A DNA stretch of 64,000 nt from Ascarosepion bandense (taxonomy: Eukaryota > Mollusca > Cephalopoda > Sepiida > Sepiidae). Below are positions 42,262-51,749 of this stretch, one piece after another. Location of the stretch: NCBI GenBank assembly GCA_037127315.1, contig JBBBDQ010001293.1, positions 2,765,001-2,829,000 of the forward strand, read 5' to 3'. The notes beneath the pieces were generated by a model. It did not search any database. It was not told the origin of the DNA and saw only the letters and a list, made by a program, of their open reading frames with translations. Position 1 is the stretch's first letter; each line of letters begins with the position of its first letter. The position numbers and the translations under genes were made by a program.

Positions 42262-42568
42262 AGTCAGTCAGTTAAGTGCCATACGTGAAACACGCTTGGG
42301 CGATCATGTCTCGAAAGAGACATGACTGACTGGGCAGAAGATTATCCCGCTGTAGGTTGCCATTGCTTTCTGCCGTAGACTGGTTGCCAGCCAAGGCTAT
42401 AGAACCCAATCTGTCCTGTTATTTAACCCATAACTGGAAGGAAGAGACGGATTAATACCTTTCCCAAGGGTATTTGCGCGTAAGTGAATGCAATGAATTC
42501 AACTGGAATTCGAACTCGTCTCCCCGATTTCTCGTTCCGAGTCGATATCCACTGCAACACAACGCACA
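42262..42568 (-). mobile_element. SINE family A, full length, well preserved
   Basis: On the minus strand the head GCGTTGTGTTGCAGTGGATA and the core (TACGCGCAAATACCCTTGGG) are intact. The CATGTCTCTTTCGAGACATG palindrome and the terminal AACTGACTGACTAG are also intact. Confidence 0.92.
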
Positions 42569-42744
42569 GACTAGTGTTAAATAGCAGGGGTTTCTGTGGA
42601 GAAAAATGTATTTTTCAATGTTAGACATTAGAACATGCATCGAGCAAATGAAGATTAAGACGTCTTGGTAATACTGTGGTTGTCAAACCGACATTTATAA
42701 TTGCTTTATGCATATAATTATTTTGTTAGATGGTTATTTTTGAT

Positions 42745-42923
42745 CGATACTCGTATTTAAGTAGATATGTTTATAATCAAACAGTAGATATATTTATTTC
42801 TACCAGCCTGATTATTTACGATAAATTTTTGTTACGAAAATGTTTATCGTAAATAATCAGGCCGGTAGAAATAAATATATATACTGTTTGATTATAAACA
42901 TAATATCTACTTAAATACGAACA
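42745..42923. repeat. Long inverted repeat (~80-bp arms, 17-bp loop)
   Basis: The left arm 42745-42825 contains CGTATTTAAGTAGATATGTT and ends in ATTATTTACGATAAA. The right arm begins TTTATCGTAAATAATCAGGC and ends in ACTTAAATACGA. Arms differ at only a few positions, so the structure would form a stable cruciform or hairpin RNA. It has no coding content. Confidence 0.93.
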
Positions 42924-43471
42924 TCAATAAAATATAATGAACTAACATAATAATTTCAAATTTTCGGTTGTTTATAATCTTCGTTATATATATAATGCAA
43001 AGATTTGCCACTGAACTGAGCAGGTTCTGTTGTGATGTCACACGTCAGGATTAGATTTTCGATCTGCTGTCTTGTCCCTTTTTTTCTGTTTGATATTTTG
43101 TTGTAAGTGTGGTCTACTGATAGTTAATTGTTTTTGATTGCTTTTGTTGTGTTGATTTATTTTACTGGTCATTTATTTGCGTTTGGCTAATTTTCTTTTT
43201 ATTGTGCAGGTATTTCATATTTTTTATTGATTTTAATGTACTCGCAAATGGATGACATAATGGTGTCCTCTCGAAACGTCATAGTCGGCATTAATTTGAT
43301 CAGTTAAGTAACAACCTTTTCTTTATTAATCATACTAAGGCTCTATCTCTACTTTACGATAAAAAAACCGGCTTGCCAAAATATACCTTATCAGTAAATC
43401 TACAGAAAAAAGTACAATCTTGGCGTTAAACACTGTCACAAACCAACATTATATATATATGTATATATATT

Positions 43472-43614
43472 GTCATCCGCAGACAGATCTGTTTTGCTGT
43501 ATCACAGCTCATCAGTACGGTTAGACTCCGATTGTTTTTTAACCCAGGATTGAAACCCGACCGAATTGGCGTCAGTCGGCAATTCTACCTCTGAGCTATG
43601 GGCGCTCGGTATAA
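43472..43614 (-). mobile_element. tRNA-derived SINE family F, copy 1
   Basis: On the minus strand GAGCGCCCATAGCTCAGAGG is a strong A box. GGTCGGGTTTCAATCCTGGG is a B box of typical spacing. The body includes TACTGATGAGCTGTGATACA and ends TGCGGATGAC. Confidence 0.85.
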
Positions 43615-43771
43615 GGACGCAGATTTTAGCGTATCATGTATCATACGCCAGTAGCCAGAGTGTTCTAATTCATTTTACTGAATGAGCGATGCGTAGATGC
43701 TTGAGTAGCTACCGTTTTTTCAAAGTCTACCATTTTCCAGAGTGCTCAATCAGGGTGTGAGAGCGTAAAAA

Positions 43772-43914
43772 GTCATCCGCAGACAAATCTGTTTCGCTGT
43801 ATCACAGCTCATCAGTAGGGTTAGACATGCGATTGCTTTTAACCCAGAATTGAAACCCGACCAAATTGGCGTCAATCGGCAATTCTACCTCTGAGCTATG
43901 GGCGCTCGGTAGAA
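43772..43914 (-). mobile_element. tRNA-derived SINE family F, copy 2
   Basis: Nearly identical to copy 1, in the same orientation and exactly 300 bases further on. The head and body are the same apart from a few substitutions. Confidence 0.85.
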
Positions 43915-43949
43915 TATATATGAATATATTTTAAGACAAAATTTGTTGG

Positions 43950-44445
43950 CATTATAAGTACCATAACGTCGTAACCAAACCCAGTCTGATTAAATCCTAA
44001 TGGATAAAACGCGTCATAAGTAAACAATAGTAATATAATGAGTTTTGACATTAGGCTGATTGTTCGGTGGAGTTCACATTTGTCAGTACCTGGTTTCTTT
44101 AGCATTGTTATGAAAATAGATCTGTTTACTTCTTCTAGTATATCAACATTGTAGATTTCCCTTAATATTTCTGTAATCATGTCTGTGCTGAAATCTTCTA
44201 AATTTCCAGCGTCTATTGCAATTTTTTCTGGTCCTACTGATTTGTTTTTGTTCAATTTGACCAGTGCAGCTTCCACTTCGGTTTTTAATATTCTCTGCTC
44301 GTCGATATATCTCTTTTGCTGGTTGTTTCGTTCGTCATAAAAGTGATCTCCGACACATTCGTTCAATCGCTGAAGTATTTTTTGCTTCCCTAATATGTCT
44401 CCGATGATTATAATTTATTGTGATTTACACTGAGCTTTAGCGTTG
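43950..44445 (-). pseudogene. RTE-like LINE, RT finger/palm start
   Basis: The minus frame 44366-43896 is open for 156 codons. ILKTEVEAALVKLNKNKSVG, PEKIAIDAG, ITEILREIYN, NRSIFITMLKKPGTDKCELH and RTISLMSKL are the RT0-RT2 region of an RTE-like element. The C-terminal 45 residues diverge after LIILLLFT. It is the 3' continuation of the endonuclease piece at 45.06-45.35 kb, separated by a CR1-like insertion. Confidence 0.85.
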
Positions 44446-44461
44446 TCTAACATAGAGTGGA

Positions 44462-45055
44462 ATTTTTTTTTATAAGCGTTTCACCCCGAGCAAGGCATGT
44501 CACTGCCACTACTGCGCAGGGGGCTACATAGAGTGGAGAAAGGATGATTAGATATAGGAAATTTCAGAGGGTGGGTGATAGGAGGGTAAGGATACCGAGA
44601 ATGAGGGTTGGGTAAATGAGAGTGTTCTGAGAATAATTGGGAGTTAGTGTGATAGGAGGTGTCTATTGACCCTACATTAAACACCTGGAGATTGTAGCTG
44701 TCGGGAAAGCAGACTTGTGGAAGGGAGTTCCACAGGAGGGAAGCGCGAGAAAAGAAGCTGTTGGAGTAGAATTTACGGTTACATCTTATTTGTTTAACTA
44801 TAAAAGGGTGGAACCTAGTTGCTAATCTTGTAAATTCGTGCTTAGGCGGCACCAGTGATCTAAGCTCATCGGAGCAGAAGCCATGAAAGTACTTGTAGAA
44901 GAGGCACAGGGAAGCCACATCACGCCGGTGAGAGAGTGGTTGCAGCCGGTCTGCCAAGTCAGTATCAACCACGTTACAGATCTTCCTTTGTATTTTGTCA
45001 AGAAGCCCAAGGAGAGCAGCAGGGGCACCCGCCCAGATATGGCAGCAATATTCAA
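44462..45055 (-). pseudogene. CR1/Jockey-like LINE 3' fragment nested in RTE-like LINE
   Basis: The A tail (as T9 at 44462) and tail complement TTTCACCCCGAGCAAGGCAT begin the fragment. The minus frame 44972-44481 reads VDTDLADRLQPLSHRRDVAS, LFYKYFHGFCSDELRSLVPP and LLWNSLPQVCFPDS. It is 5'-truncated at about 45055, within the YCCHIW block. RTE-like sequence continues on both sides. Confidence 0.9.
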
Positions 45056-45345
45056 TTCGATTTCTTCTTCTGTATTTTGTACTGTTTGTGAATACACGGT
45101 TATAACAGATATGTTGAAAAGCTTTTCATTCAGTTTAACTCCAAAAATAACTGACGATATAACTGAATGTTATATTTCATGTCTTGATCTAGTATCAAAT
45201 TAACTAATTTTTTATTTTTCTCTCTGCCTGCATATATAATCCTTTGGATTTCACTAAAAAAATCTCCGTTGTTTGGCCATCTAGTTTTACATACATTTAA
45301 AATGTTGACATTTAAACCTACTCATCTCTTGTTTTACATTTTCCA
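45056..45345 (-). pseudogene. RTE-like LINE endonuclease-domain fragment
   Basis: The minus strand gives, across frames, YAGREKNKKLVNLILDQDM, VITVYSQTVQNTEEEIE and, further upstream, LENVKQEMSRF. This follows the AP-like endonuclease of RTE-like LINEs (YAGG...GVGxxL...VxxxYAPT...EEEI). It is truncated by the nested CR1-like fragment immediately after EEEIE. Confidence 0.72.
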
Positions 45346-45399
45346 ACTGGTCACAATTGTTGCAGCTCTCTTTTGATTTTTCAAGATAATTCTTTCATG

Positions 45400-45607
45400 G
45401 GAATTGTTTGGACAAACTTTTTTCTCAGTGAGGTACTAAAGAAGCATTTCCAAATTTCAGCACGGTACTAGATTGGAAGATTGGTCTAATTTTACTGTTG
45501 AAATTGCAATGTTTGTGCTAATGGTTTCTATTCACACACTTCTCACTTGTTGAAAATCACTTCCGGCTTCCTGCTTCTCTACAACAACGATCTATAAAAA
45601 GTTAAAA
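45400..45607 (+). pseudogene. CR1/Jockey-like LINE ORF2 C-terminal scrap
   Basis: Plus-strand NFTVEIAMFVLMV and, in another frame, SLPASCFSTTTIYKKLK match the TV-x-x-x-R...WNSLPxxCFPxxYxLxxFK block. It is very degraded. Confidence 0.55.
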
Positions 45608-45689
45608 GCAATGTCTTTTGTCGTCCTCTGCCTCCTTGAATCCTGGTCTTTTAATACTTTCTTTCTCGATGAAGTTTTCTCAGATTTTT

Positions 45690-45805
45690 TTTCAATAGGA
45701 GAGCCGATTTCAAATTGCATTCGGGTCTATTACATCAATTCACATGCAAATACCCTTAGACAATGTGTGAATCCTTCTCTTCTCCCTAAGCTTAATCCAA
45801 TATTC
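45690..45805 (+). mobile_element. SINE family A/B fragment, degraded
   Basis: GAGCCGATTTCAAATTGCAT, TCACATGCAAATACCCTTAG and GAATCCTTCTCTTCTCC follow the B-box-to-core part of the SINE. Confidence 0.6.
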
Positions 45806-45849
45806 TCCCCAAATCATTATTCAAGCCCAATATATATATATTGGCTTTA

Positions 45850-46415
45850 AATAACCGAAAAAATAAGAATAAAAAAAGAATTCTCCGTTTATTTCACTCT
45901 CAATAGCCCATTGTGATTAGTACTTTATCGCATTGCCTGGGTGAAAAGATTGCATGTAAAAACAAGAAAATGAAAACGTTATTTTTTTCCTTCTCTCTTT
46001 GGTCTTCTCTTTTAGTTTTATATAATTATTACATACATGTTATTTTTTGGAATTTTATTGACGTCATAATCACTCAGTCTGGCTTCAGAGCCGCTATAGA
46101 ACCAAACCTCTTTTTCCTTTTAATTTCTTTATTCATTTTTTTCGTCTTTCATTCTTTCAAAAGAACTACCTGATTTTACCTAAAATCTTTCTCTTTTACT
46201 GGGTAAGAGATAGAAGGTGTTTGATGATGGCAACAAAAGAAGATAAAATAACAAATCTATCAAAATTGGCTACTCAAAAAAGGCGGAAAAAAGTAAATGT
46301 TTGCTGAAGTGTCAGATTCTTTTCGTCTAGAAGCGACGCATTTGCAACTAACGTTATGTTTCTATTTACGCCCAGAAGAGATTGTTTAGAGAATTGAGCG
46401 CTTCCATATAGACAG
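45850..46415. other. AT-rich DNA without recognised feature
   Basis: One 86-codon hydrophobic frame (45913-46173) has AT-driven composition; no repeat or domain was recognised. Confidence 0.45.
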
Positions 46416-46419
46416 ATTT

Positions 46420-47366
46420 TTTTATAATCGTTTTACCCCAAGCAAGAGAATACTGCCACTGGAGCGCAGGGTGTTGCTATGAAAGAAAAGAGAAAAACAG
46501 AAAAGAAAACGGTACAGGTAATGTTGGAGGAAGGCTAAGATAGCGGTGTAAGTCACGGAGATAGAAGTTGGGAATTGGCGTTGCATTTAAACTTCTGGAG
46601 ATTGTAGCTATCAGGGAAGCAACCATGGGGAAAGAAGTTCCACAGGCGGGAAGTGCTAGGAAAGAAACTGCTAGAGTAGAATTGGTAGTTACATTTGCCT
46701 ATTCTTCTGCGTAGTCGGTTATGTTTCGAAAGAGATATAATCACCCAATCATGTATCACATATGACTATTTTTGAAGAAAAGACAGAGGGAAGCCACATT
46801 TCATCGGTGAGAAAGTGGCAAAAGGCAAGCAGCCAAAAGGGGACAATTACATTACAGATTCTTCTTTAAATTTTGTCGGGAACCCTGAGATAAACAGCAG
46901 GAGCACCTGACCAGATATGGCAACAGTATTCAATGTACTGACGACTAGTAGATTTATAGATGGATTACGAAGAAAAAAAACTCCCTGACCTGGTAAAGTG
47001 ACCCAACCTTCTTAGCAGTAGATGTAGCTAGTTATTCAACGTATTCATTCCCCTTGGAGATTAACGAAGAGAGTGAGGGCAAAGAGGCGCAGTGTATTGT
47101 TTGAGGGAGACTAGTGTGAAACAATATAATGGAAGGAAAGAAAAATATATTGGAATGCTCCTCTCCTCTAACTACCATAAATAGTCTCTAGTGCAATTAA
47201 ATGGGCAGCTTTGTTTTGGAAGCATTGGAATTTACGAGCCATTTCGTACCTTAATTCATCACTGATTGGAGGTCCTTTCTAAGAGTAGAACTGAGGTCTA
47301 CTTTGTCAGCCCTAGCAGATTTCATGCTGAGAAGGGAGTAGATAGTAGTATCATCTGCATAAATGC
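46420..47366 (-). pseudogene. CR1/Jockey-like LINE including the YADD catalytic box
   Basis: The minus strand begins at 47366 with IYADDTTIY (YADD at 47361-47350), the metal-binding catalytic motif of reverse transcriptase. It runs through SLLSMKSARADKVDLSSTLR, KWLVNSNASKTKL and the decayed EYCCHIWSGAPAV-like and VASLCLF-like blocks to the 3' tail at 46420. Stops and frameshifts abound. A 3' fragment of SINE A is nested at 46696-46768. It is cut exactly at the YADD box by the plus-strand element at 47368. Confidence 0.85.
46694..46768 (+). mobile_element. SINE family A 3'-end fragment nested in LINE
   Basis: TTCTTCTGCGTAGTCGGTTA and TAATCACCCAATCATGTATC match the last ~70 bases of family A on the plus strand. 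Confidence 0.7.
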
Positions 47367-47367
47367 C

Positions 47368-47404
47368 AGATGGTGTAATCCCATTCTATGGGATTACACC
47401 ATCT
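47368..47404. repeat. Perfect 16-bp palindrome at a transposon junction
   Basis: AGATGGTGTAATCCCA (47368-47383) and TGGGATTACACCATCT (47389-47404) are exact reverse complements around TTCTA. The CR1-like YADD box ends on one side and the R2-like ORF starts on the other. Confidence 0.97.
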
Positions 47405-47745
47405 ACACAGACAGAAAAATTGAAGCAAACAGGCCAGACATTATTGTTAAAAACCAGAAGGAGAAAACTTGTCTATTAATTGATATGGCTTGTCCAGCGG
47501 ATTGTAACATAGCAATCAAGGAATTTGAAAAACTGTCAAAATATAAAGACCTGGAAATTGAAATAGAAAAAATGTGGAAATTGAAAACAAGAGTTGTGCC
47601 AGTGATAGTAGGTGCACTTGGAATGATAAAAAATGGAACAAAACAACACATTGAAAGAATCCCTGGAAACCCCAGCTTAAGAGATATACAAAAAATTGTC
47701 TTATTAAGTACAGCCCACACACTAAGGAAAACTTTATCTATGTAA
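47395..47745 (+). CDS. R2-like LINE C-terminal restriction-like endonuclease fragment
   Basis: The open frame encodes ILWDYTIYTDRKIEANRPDI, CLLIDMACPAD, KEFEKLSKYKDLEIEIEKMW, VPVIVGALGMI and SLRDIQKIVLLSTAHTLRKT and ends at TAA. RPDI...LLID...KY-x-DL fits the PD-(D/E)-x-K core of the endonuclease at the C terminus of R2/NeSL-type retrotransposons, with the VIGALG segment typical of their tails. That assignment is from memory and moderate. The frame is intact for about 117 codons. The frame upstream of 47395 belongs to antisense of the CR1-like element. Confidence 0.72.
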   Translation, partial: YTIYTDRKIEANRPDIIVKNQKEKTCLLIDMACPADCNIAIKEFEKLSKYKDLEIEIEKMWKLKTRVVPVIVGALGMIKNGTKQHIERIPGNPSLRDIQKIVLLSTAHTLRKTLSM

Positions 47746-47895
47746 TGCTGGAGATGATAGGGAAGATAGAAAAACATGAAATGGAGCCATAACAACACGC
47801 CACTACCTGCCTTAGGTCTCACCGCAGACTTGGTTGGTAGTGAGAGCAAAGCAGAAATCGAAATATGATGAAAAATGACATAATAATAATAATCA
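47746..47895 (+). repeat. 3' UTR and (ATA)n tail of the R2-like element
   Basis: GGAGCCATAACAACACGCCA to GAAATCGAAATATGATG is followed by a short (ATA)n tail at 47882-47893. The element is 5'-truncated and ends in a simple repeat rather than poly-A. Confidence 0.6.
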
Positions 47896-47939
47896 AGAAG
47901 GACTGATTGCAATGATGTACAACCTGAATGCTTGTAATC

Positions 47940-48372
47940 TTATCATTTCTTCTTCTATGAACCATATCCCTTCACAATTTCTTGTCCGTTTTAGCTCTTA
48001 ATAAATTGTGTTACCTCACTTAAATCTTTGTCCGTTATCTATTTATTCTAGTTCATTAGATAGATTATGCTCAATTTTAAAGTCTTTTTTAATTTCAGTC
48101 TAGCCAATCTCTCTTTCCTTCATATATGCCCAAGAAATGTTAATTGTCTCTTCCTGATGTTAAACATAAAGGTATTTTTGTTTTCTCTGAAAAGTCATCT
48201 TTTCATTTTTGATCCATGGTATGCCCAGCATCCTTCTGCAGAACGATATTTCTGTTACTTCAAGATTCTTCTTTATCTGTCAGGAGATTGTCCTCTAGCC
48301 ATTGCTATACAGGATTGATATTACGTAAGAAATCCGTACTTTCTTCTTTGTTTCTGACGAAATTTTTGTTTC
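47940..48372 (-). pseudogene. RTE-like LINE C-terminal region, inverted
   Basis: The inverted 3' end (TATCCCTTCACAATTTCTTG, TTAGCTCTTAATAAATT) is followed by GCCCAAGAAATGTTAATTGT, GATCCATGGTATGCCCAGCA and CTGCAGAACGATATTTCTGT (inverse of the RRMLxxP...EATE blocks). It is interrupted by a CR1-like tail. Confidence 0.75.
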
Positions 48373-48490
48373 TAATCATATCACCCCGAGCAAGCCGGTA
48401 ACGCCACTGATGCGCAGGGGGCTATGTAAGAGTGAAAAGATTGGAAAAGAGAAAGCCGGAGACCACATCCTAAACAGGAAACAAGGGAAA
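48373..48490 (-). repeat. CR1/Jockey-like LINE 3' end nested in RTE-like LINE
   Basis: CTAATCATATCACCCCGAGC to AAACAGGAAACAAGGG is the inverted tail of the same subfamily as 2890-3050 and 20597-20742. The flanks GAAATTTTTGTTTCT and GAAATGTTTCTGTTTCT look like a diverged target duplication. Confidence 0.85.
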
Positions 48491-49010
48491 TGTTTCTGTT
48501 TCTTAATACCTTGCTTATCTTTGGAAGTCATCTTTCGTTATCCCAGTTCTCCTTCAGATTTTAGTGTCGCCCATTTTGTTCTTTTATAAAAATTCTTCCC
48601 AGATATTTAAATTATTGTATTTGTATGATTTTGGAATTTTTAATATATAATTTGGTTATTAGACTGTTTTTTTTTTGTTTTTGTTTTTTTGTTTTTTTTG
48701 TAACAGCTGTGCATTCGATTTTCTGGCATTTGATGTTTAGTCCTTTCTTTTCGCTATCCTTCACTACATTTTGTAAAAAGTTATTGTAGTTTCCTCTCTA
48801 TCTCTGCTATCAACAACGTAACATTTGCATATCTTACTTTGTTAAAATTGTGGCTGCCAATAATGAATCCGGGTAGGACTTCTAACTTTCTCTGAAACGA
48901 TGGATCGGGTGAGAATGCTCATCTATGTCTTATACCCTTTGTATTTTCTATATATGCTGAACTTATTTCATATCCGTATAATTTTACAAAATTTATAAAA
49001 CGTTGGTATA
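48491..49010 (-). pseudogene. RTE-like LINE RT region, inverted, resumed
   Basis: TACCTTGCTTATCTTTGGAA, CATTCGATTTTCTGGCATTT, AATTGTGGCTGCCAATAATG and AGGACTTCTAACTTTCTCTG match the inverted RTE-like copies at 24.2, 27.0 and 32.1 kb. No continuous frame remains. Confidence 0.7.
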
Positions 49011-49695
49011 TATTCTTATGTATTAATATTGCTTTTTTCTGCTAACATTATCAGCAAGAATAATGGATTCCTTATTCCAGTTTCATTAACGATCCAGCGC
49101 AGTTCTCGTTCTTTTTCCTGACTGATCCTGCTGCATGCTTTATTCCTCAGAATTCAGAAGATAAGTTTTGATATATGGTTTATTAGGATGGTTGTCGAGT
49201 GAAGGTAACTTTCGTTTGCACGTGGCTTCTTATTGAAGTTGATGTGTAGTGCATATCTGACTAGTGGGTAACCATGAAGTTTGGGCGTTGAGTGGGGTGT
49301 TTCTTTGTGTTTAAAGGATCAGCTCGCCAAGTTGACTTGGGACTTAAACTCACAATAGGGATAAGTTATGAACCTGAAGTCATTTCTAACCGGGTCCTAT
49401 CGCTTTTATCACAACCCGTAAAAAAACCACGCACACTTGGCTCTGATGCATGTACCCGATTTGCCAACATTGGTTTGGGTGTCCTAGTGAATATATTAGG
49501 TTTCATATTGTCGTACCCAATATAACCAATGGTGTTTTGCTCTCCAGCTTAATAATAACAGTAATAATAATAATAGTTGAAGATACACAAGTTGTGGCAA
49601 TCAGGGCTTCATATCTGAATTGCTTGGTGGTGTTAACATATACAAGTTTCATCTTAGTGAATTACGATGGATTACAATATATATACCGATCAAGA
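49011..49695. other. DNA without recognised repeat
   Basis: Two overlapping open frames (77 codons at 49292 and 92 codons at 49450) have ordinary composition but no recognisable motif. A short AAT-rich tract lies near 49550-49575. Confidence 0.4.
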
Positions 49696-49699
49696 ACAT

Positions 49700-49886
49700 G
49701 TAAATACCTTTACCAAGCTATGGGTTAAATAACAGGACAAATTGTGTTCTATAGGCTTTGTTGGCAACCAGTCTACCGCAGAAAGTAATGGCAACCTAGT
49801 GTGTGATAATTTTCTGCCCAGACAATCATGTCTCTTTTGAGACATGATCGCCTAAGTGTGTGTCACTTATGGCACTTAATTGACTG
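49700..49886 (+). mobile_element. SINE family A, 5'-truncated
   Basis: It starts in the core (AGCTATGGGTTAAATAACAG) and runs through GTTGGCAACCAGTCTACCGC to GAGACATGATCGCCTAAGTG. Confidence 0.87.
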
Positions 49887-49984
49887 TTATATATTAAGGG
49901 CTCGCGCACCGTGCATTTTTGTTCATTATCGTGAGAGATGAGTGCCTATCATCTCTGGATATCGAAATGGTTCAAGTTTTATAT

Positions 49985-50021
49985 AAATATATATATATAT
50001 ATATAAATATATATATATATG
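49985..50021. repeat. (TA)n microsatellite
   Basis: Two TA runs separated by AAATATAT. Confidence 0.95.
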
Positions 50022-50276
50022 AGACAGCCAAGGTGGCTTGGGAGACACATCAAGATGCATAGGAAATTACTCAATCTGCAAATGTGCCAGAAGACTGGGT
50101 CCATCGAAAAGAAAAAAAATCTGGCTAAACCTCAACTTCAAGGTCATGTACGGTCACCATATCGCATGCATTTTGCTGTGGTGTATGCCTCTTGTAAAGC
50201 TTTATCAGACTAGAAGCTATCATGAGTATTCCGGTTTTCATAATTTGATACCTACGCCGCTTTTTCGGCGTACTGT

Positions 50277-50392
50277 TCTCTCTCTCTCTCTCTCTCATCT
50301 CTTCTTCCTCTACTATTAGTATTAGTCCTATTATTACCTTTGTTATTATTATTGTTTTTATTATTATTATAAATAATAATAATAATAATATA
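50277..50392. repeat. (TC)n followed by palindromic (ATT)n-(AAT)n
   Basis: A TCTCTC run is followed by TTATTATTATTG, TTATTATTATTATAAATAATAA and further AAT units, again forming an AT hairpin as at 26046. Confidence 0.95.
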
Positions 50393-50454
50393 GCTACTGA
50401 GTGGGGGCATTAAAATGTTTTGTCTCGGTGAAATAAAGTAGTCTATAGTAAATA

Positions 50455-51060
50455 CTAGCAGTAAAGCCCAGCGTTGCTTGGGTGTAATGAAAGCTGTAAA
50501 ACTATTTCATGCTCCTGGAGCTCAGACTGTAGATTGAAAGAAAAATGAATGGATGTAAAACAAATTATGATTTCCGGTATCGATGGCAAATATGTTTTCT
50601 GCCGCAAACTGAATTTTGAAGGCTAAATAAGTCCTCTAAGTAAATGGTATCATGGCTGAGACTAAGAACTACAATTATACATACTTAGAGCCAAACCCGA
50701 AGCAAAATCCAAAATAGAAGGGCTGAAAACCTGATTTTGATCAGACCCAATAGGATATTGGGGCATCGATTTCCAATATGGGTGTCAAATAAACTAACCT
50801 AAGTCCATGAAAACTTACTGGATCCATCGGGAGTAAAATTGGAGAAAATAAGCCATATTGATGGATGATTATCGGTTTCTGATCAGATTCGATAGAATAT
50901 CGGGGGTATCGATTTCCGATATAGGGGAAAATGAGTCGTTTTAAAAGATCTACTAATGTATAAGACTAAAAACTATAGTTTTACCAAGTTAGAGCAAATT
51001 CTTCAGCAAGAACCACGATAAAAGATTTCCTTACTAGATGTTTGTCCTCAACCTAGAGGT
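50455..51060 (-). mobile_element. Non-autonomous Helitron, family 2-related, copy 3
   Basis: Read on the minus strand it ends CAACGCTGGGCTTTACTGCTAG|T, and about 290 bases upstream match family 2 (inverse of GGCTCTAAGTATGTATAATT and CCATCATACCATTTACT). Beyond about 50745 it diverges and contains two related blocks around GATATTGGGGCATCGATTTC and GATATCGGGGTATCGATTTC-like sequence. The 5' end was not located. Confidence 0.68.
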
Positions 51061-51351
51061 TGATTCACTGTAATTTTCTGAGTGGAAATATTGGTGGGAA
51101 ATAATGAACATGCGTCAAATGCAATGTTTTTGTAAATTTGAAGGATGAGGTAGCCGGAGCGAATTAGGTGTCACATGAACACTCTAAATCAGATAACGTT
51201 TGTTTGAACTATAAAGCCTAGCATAAAGCGAACTAGATTATTGACCTGAATATATTTCTAATCGGATAACACATCCATTTTAATGAAAAAAGAAAAAAAA
51301 CACCCTGTTACCCTATCACACATATTTGGTTTTAATACATTTGTCTGGTAT

Positions 51352-51445
51352 ACTCTTCTTCTTCATGTGCCGTGTCCTTTATTGGACGTAGGCAATCATG
51401 GACTTCCACTTGCCCATATCCCTTATTATACTCTTCATTTCATCA
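51352..51445 (-). repeat. RTE-like LINE 3' terminus, inverted
   Basis: TCTTCTTCTTCATGTGCCGT, GGCAATCATGGACTTCCACT is the inverted RTE-like 3' end (KWKSMIAYV on the minus strand). The 81-codon minus frame that includes it has no other recognisable block. Confidence 0.65.
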
Positions 51446-51711
51446 TTTTCTAGTCGAGAACTCACTTTATTATTTCTTTGTTTAACGGCATATCGATTTC
51501 TAATGGGCCAGTTAATGTAATTTTTGTGGATGCTTTGACCTAATAAAAATAACATGCATGTCAATCTGGTTTCACAATTAAATCCATGGTAGGTGACTGG
51601 TTGGTGGATTTTGTTCAGACGCATATCATTTTTAATGAGTTATTTAATACCGAAATCTAAATATTTTGAATACATTTCTGTGGTTTTATAGTGGCTATCT
51701 ATTCTTTTCTA

Positions 51712-51729
51712 GTAGTAGTAGTAGTAGGA
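51712..51729. repeat. (TAG)n trinucleotide run
   Basis: Six consecutive TAG units just upstream of the LTR-like repeat. Confidence 0.95.
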
Positions 51730-51749
51730 TTCCGTTCTAGTGAAGGGAA

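Noticed and set aside
43540..43612. Functional tRNA gene on the minus strand
   Set aside because: The tRNA-like part is followed by a conserved body and repeated 300 bases away in the same form, so it is a SINE head.
44883..45203. 106-codon plus-strand frame
   Set aside because: Antisense of the nested CR1-like fragment and the RTE-like endonuclease piece.
45913..46173. 86-codon hydrophobic frame as a membrane protein
   Set aside because: Phenylalanine/leucine/isoleucine richness follows from T-rich DNA; no start context, neighbours or similarity support it.
47403..47912. 169-codon minus-strand frame, one of the longest in the window
   Set aside because: It is antisense to the R2-like endonuclease frame, whose plus-strand peptide has recognisable conserved blocks; the minus peptide is hydrophobic with no motif.
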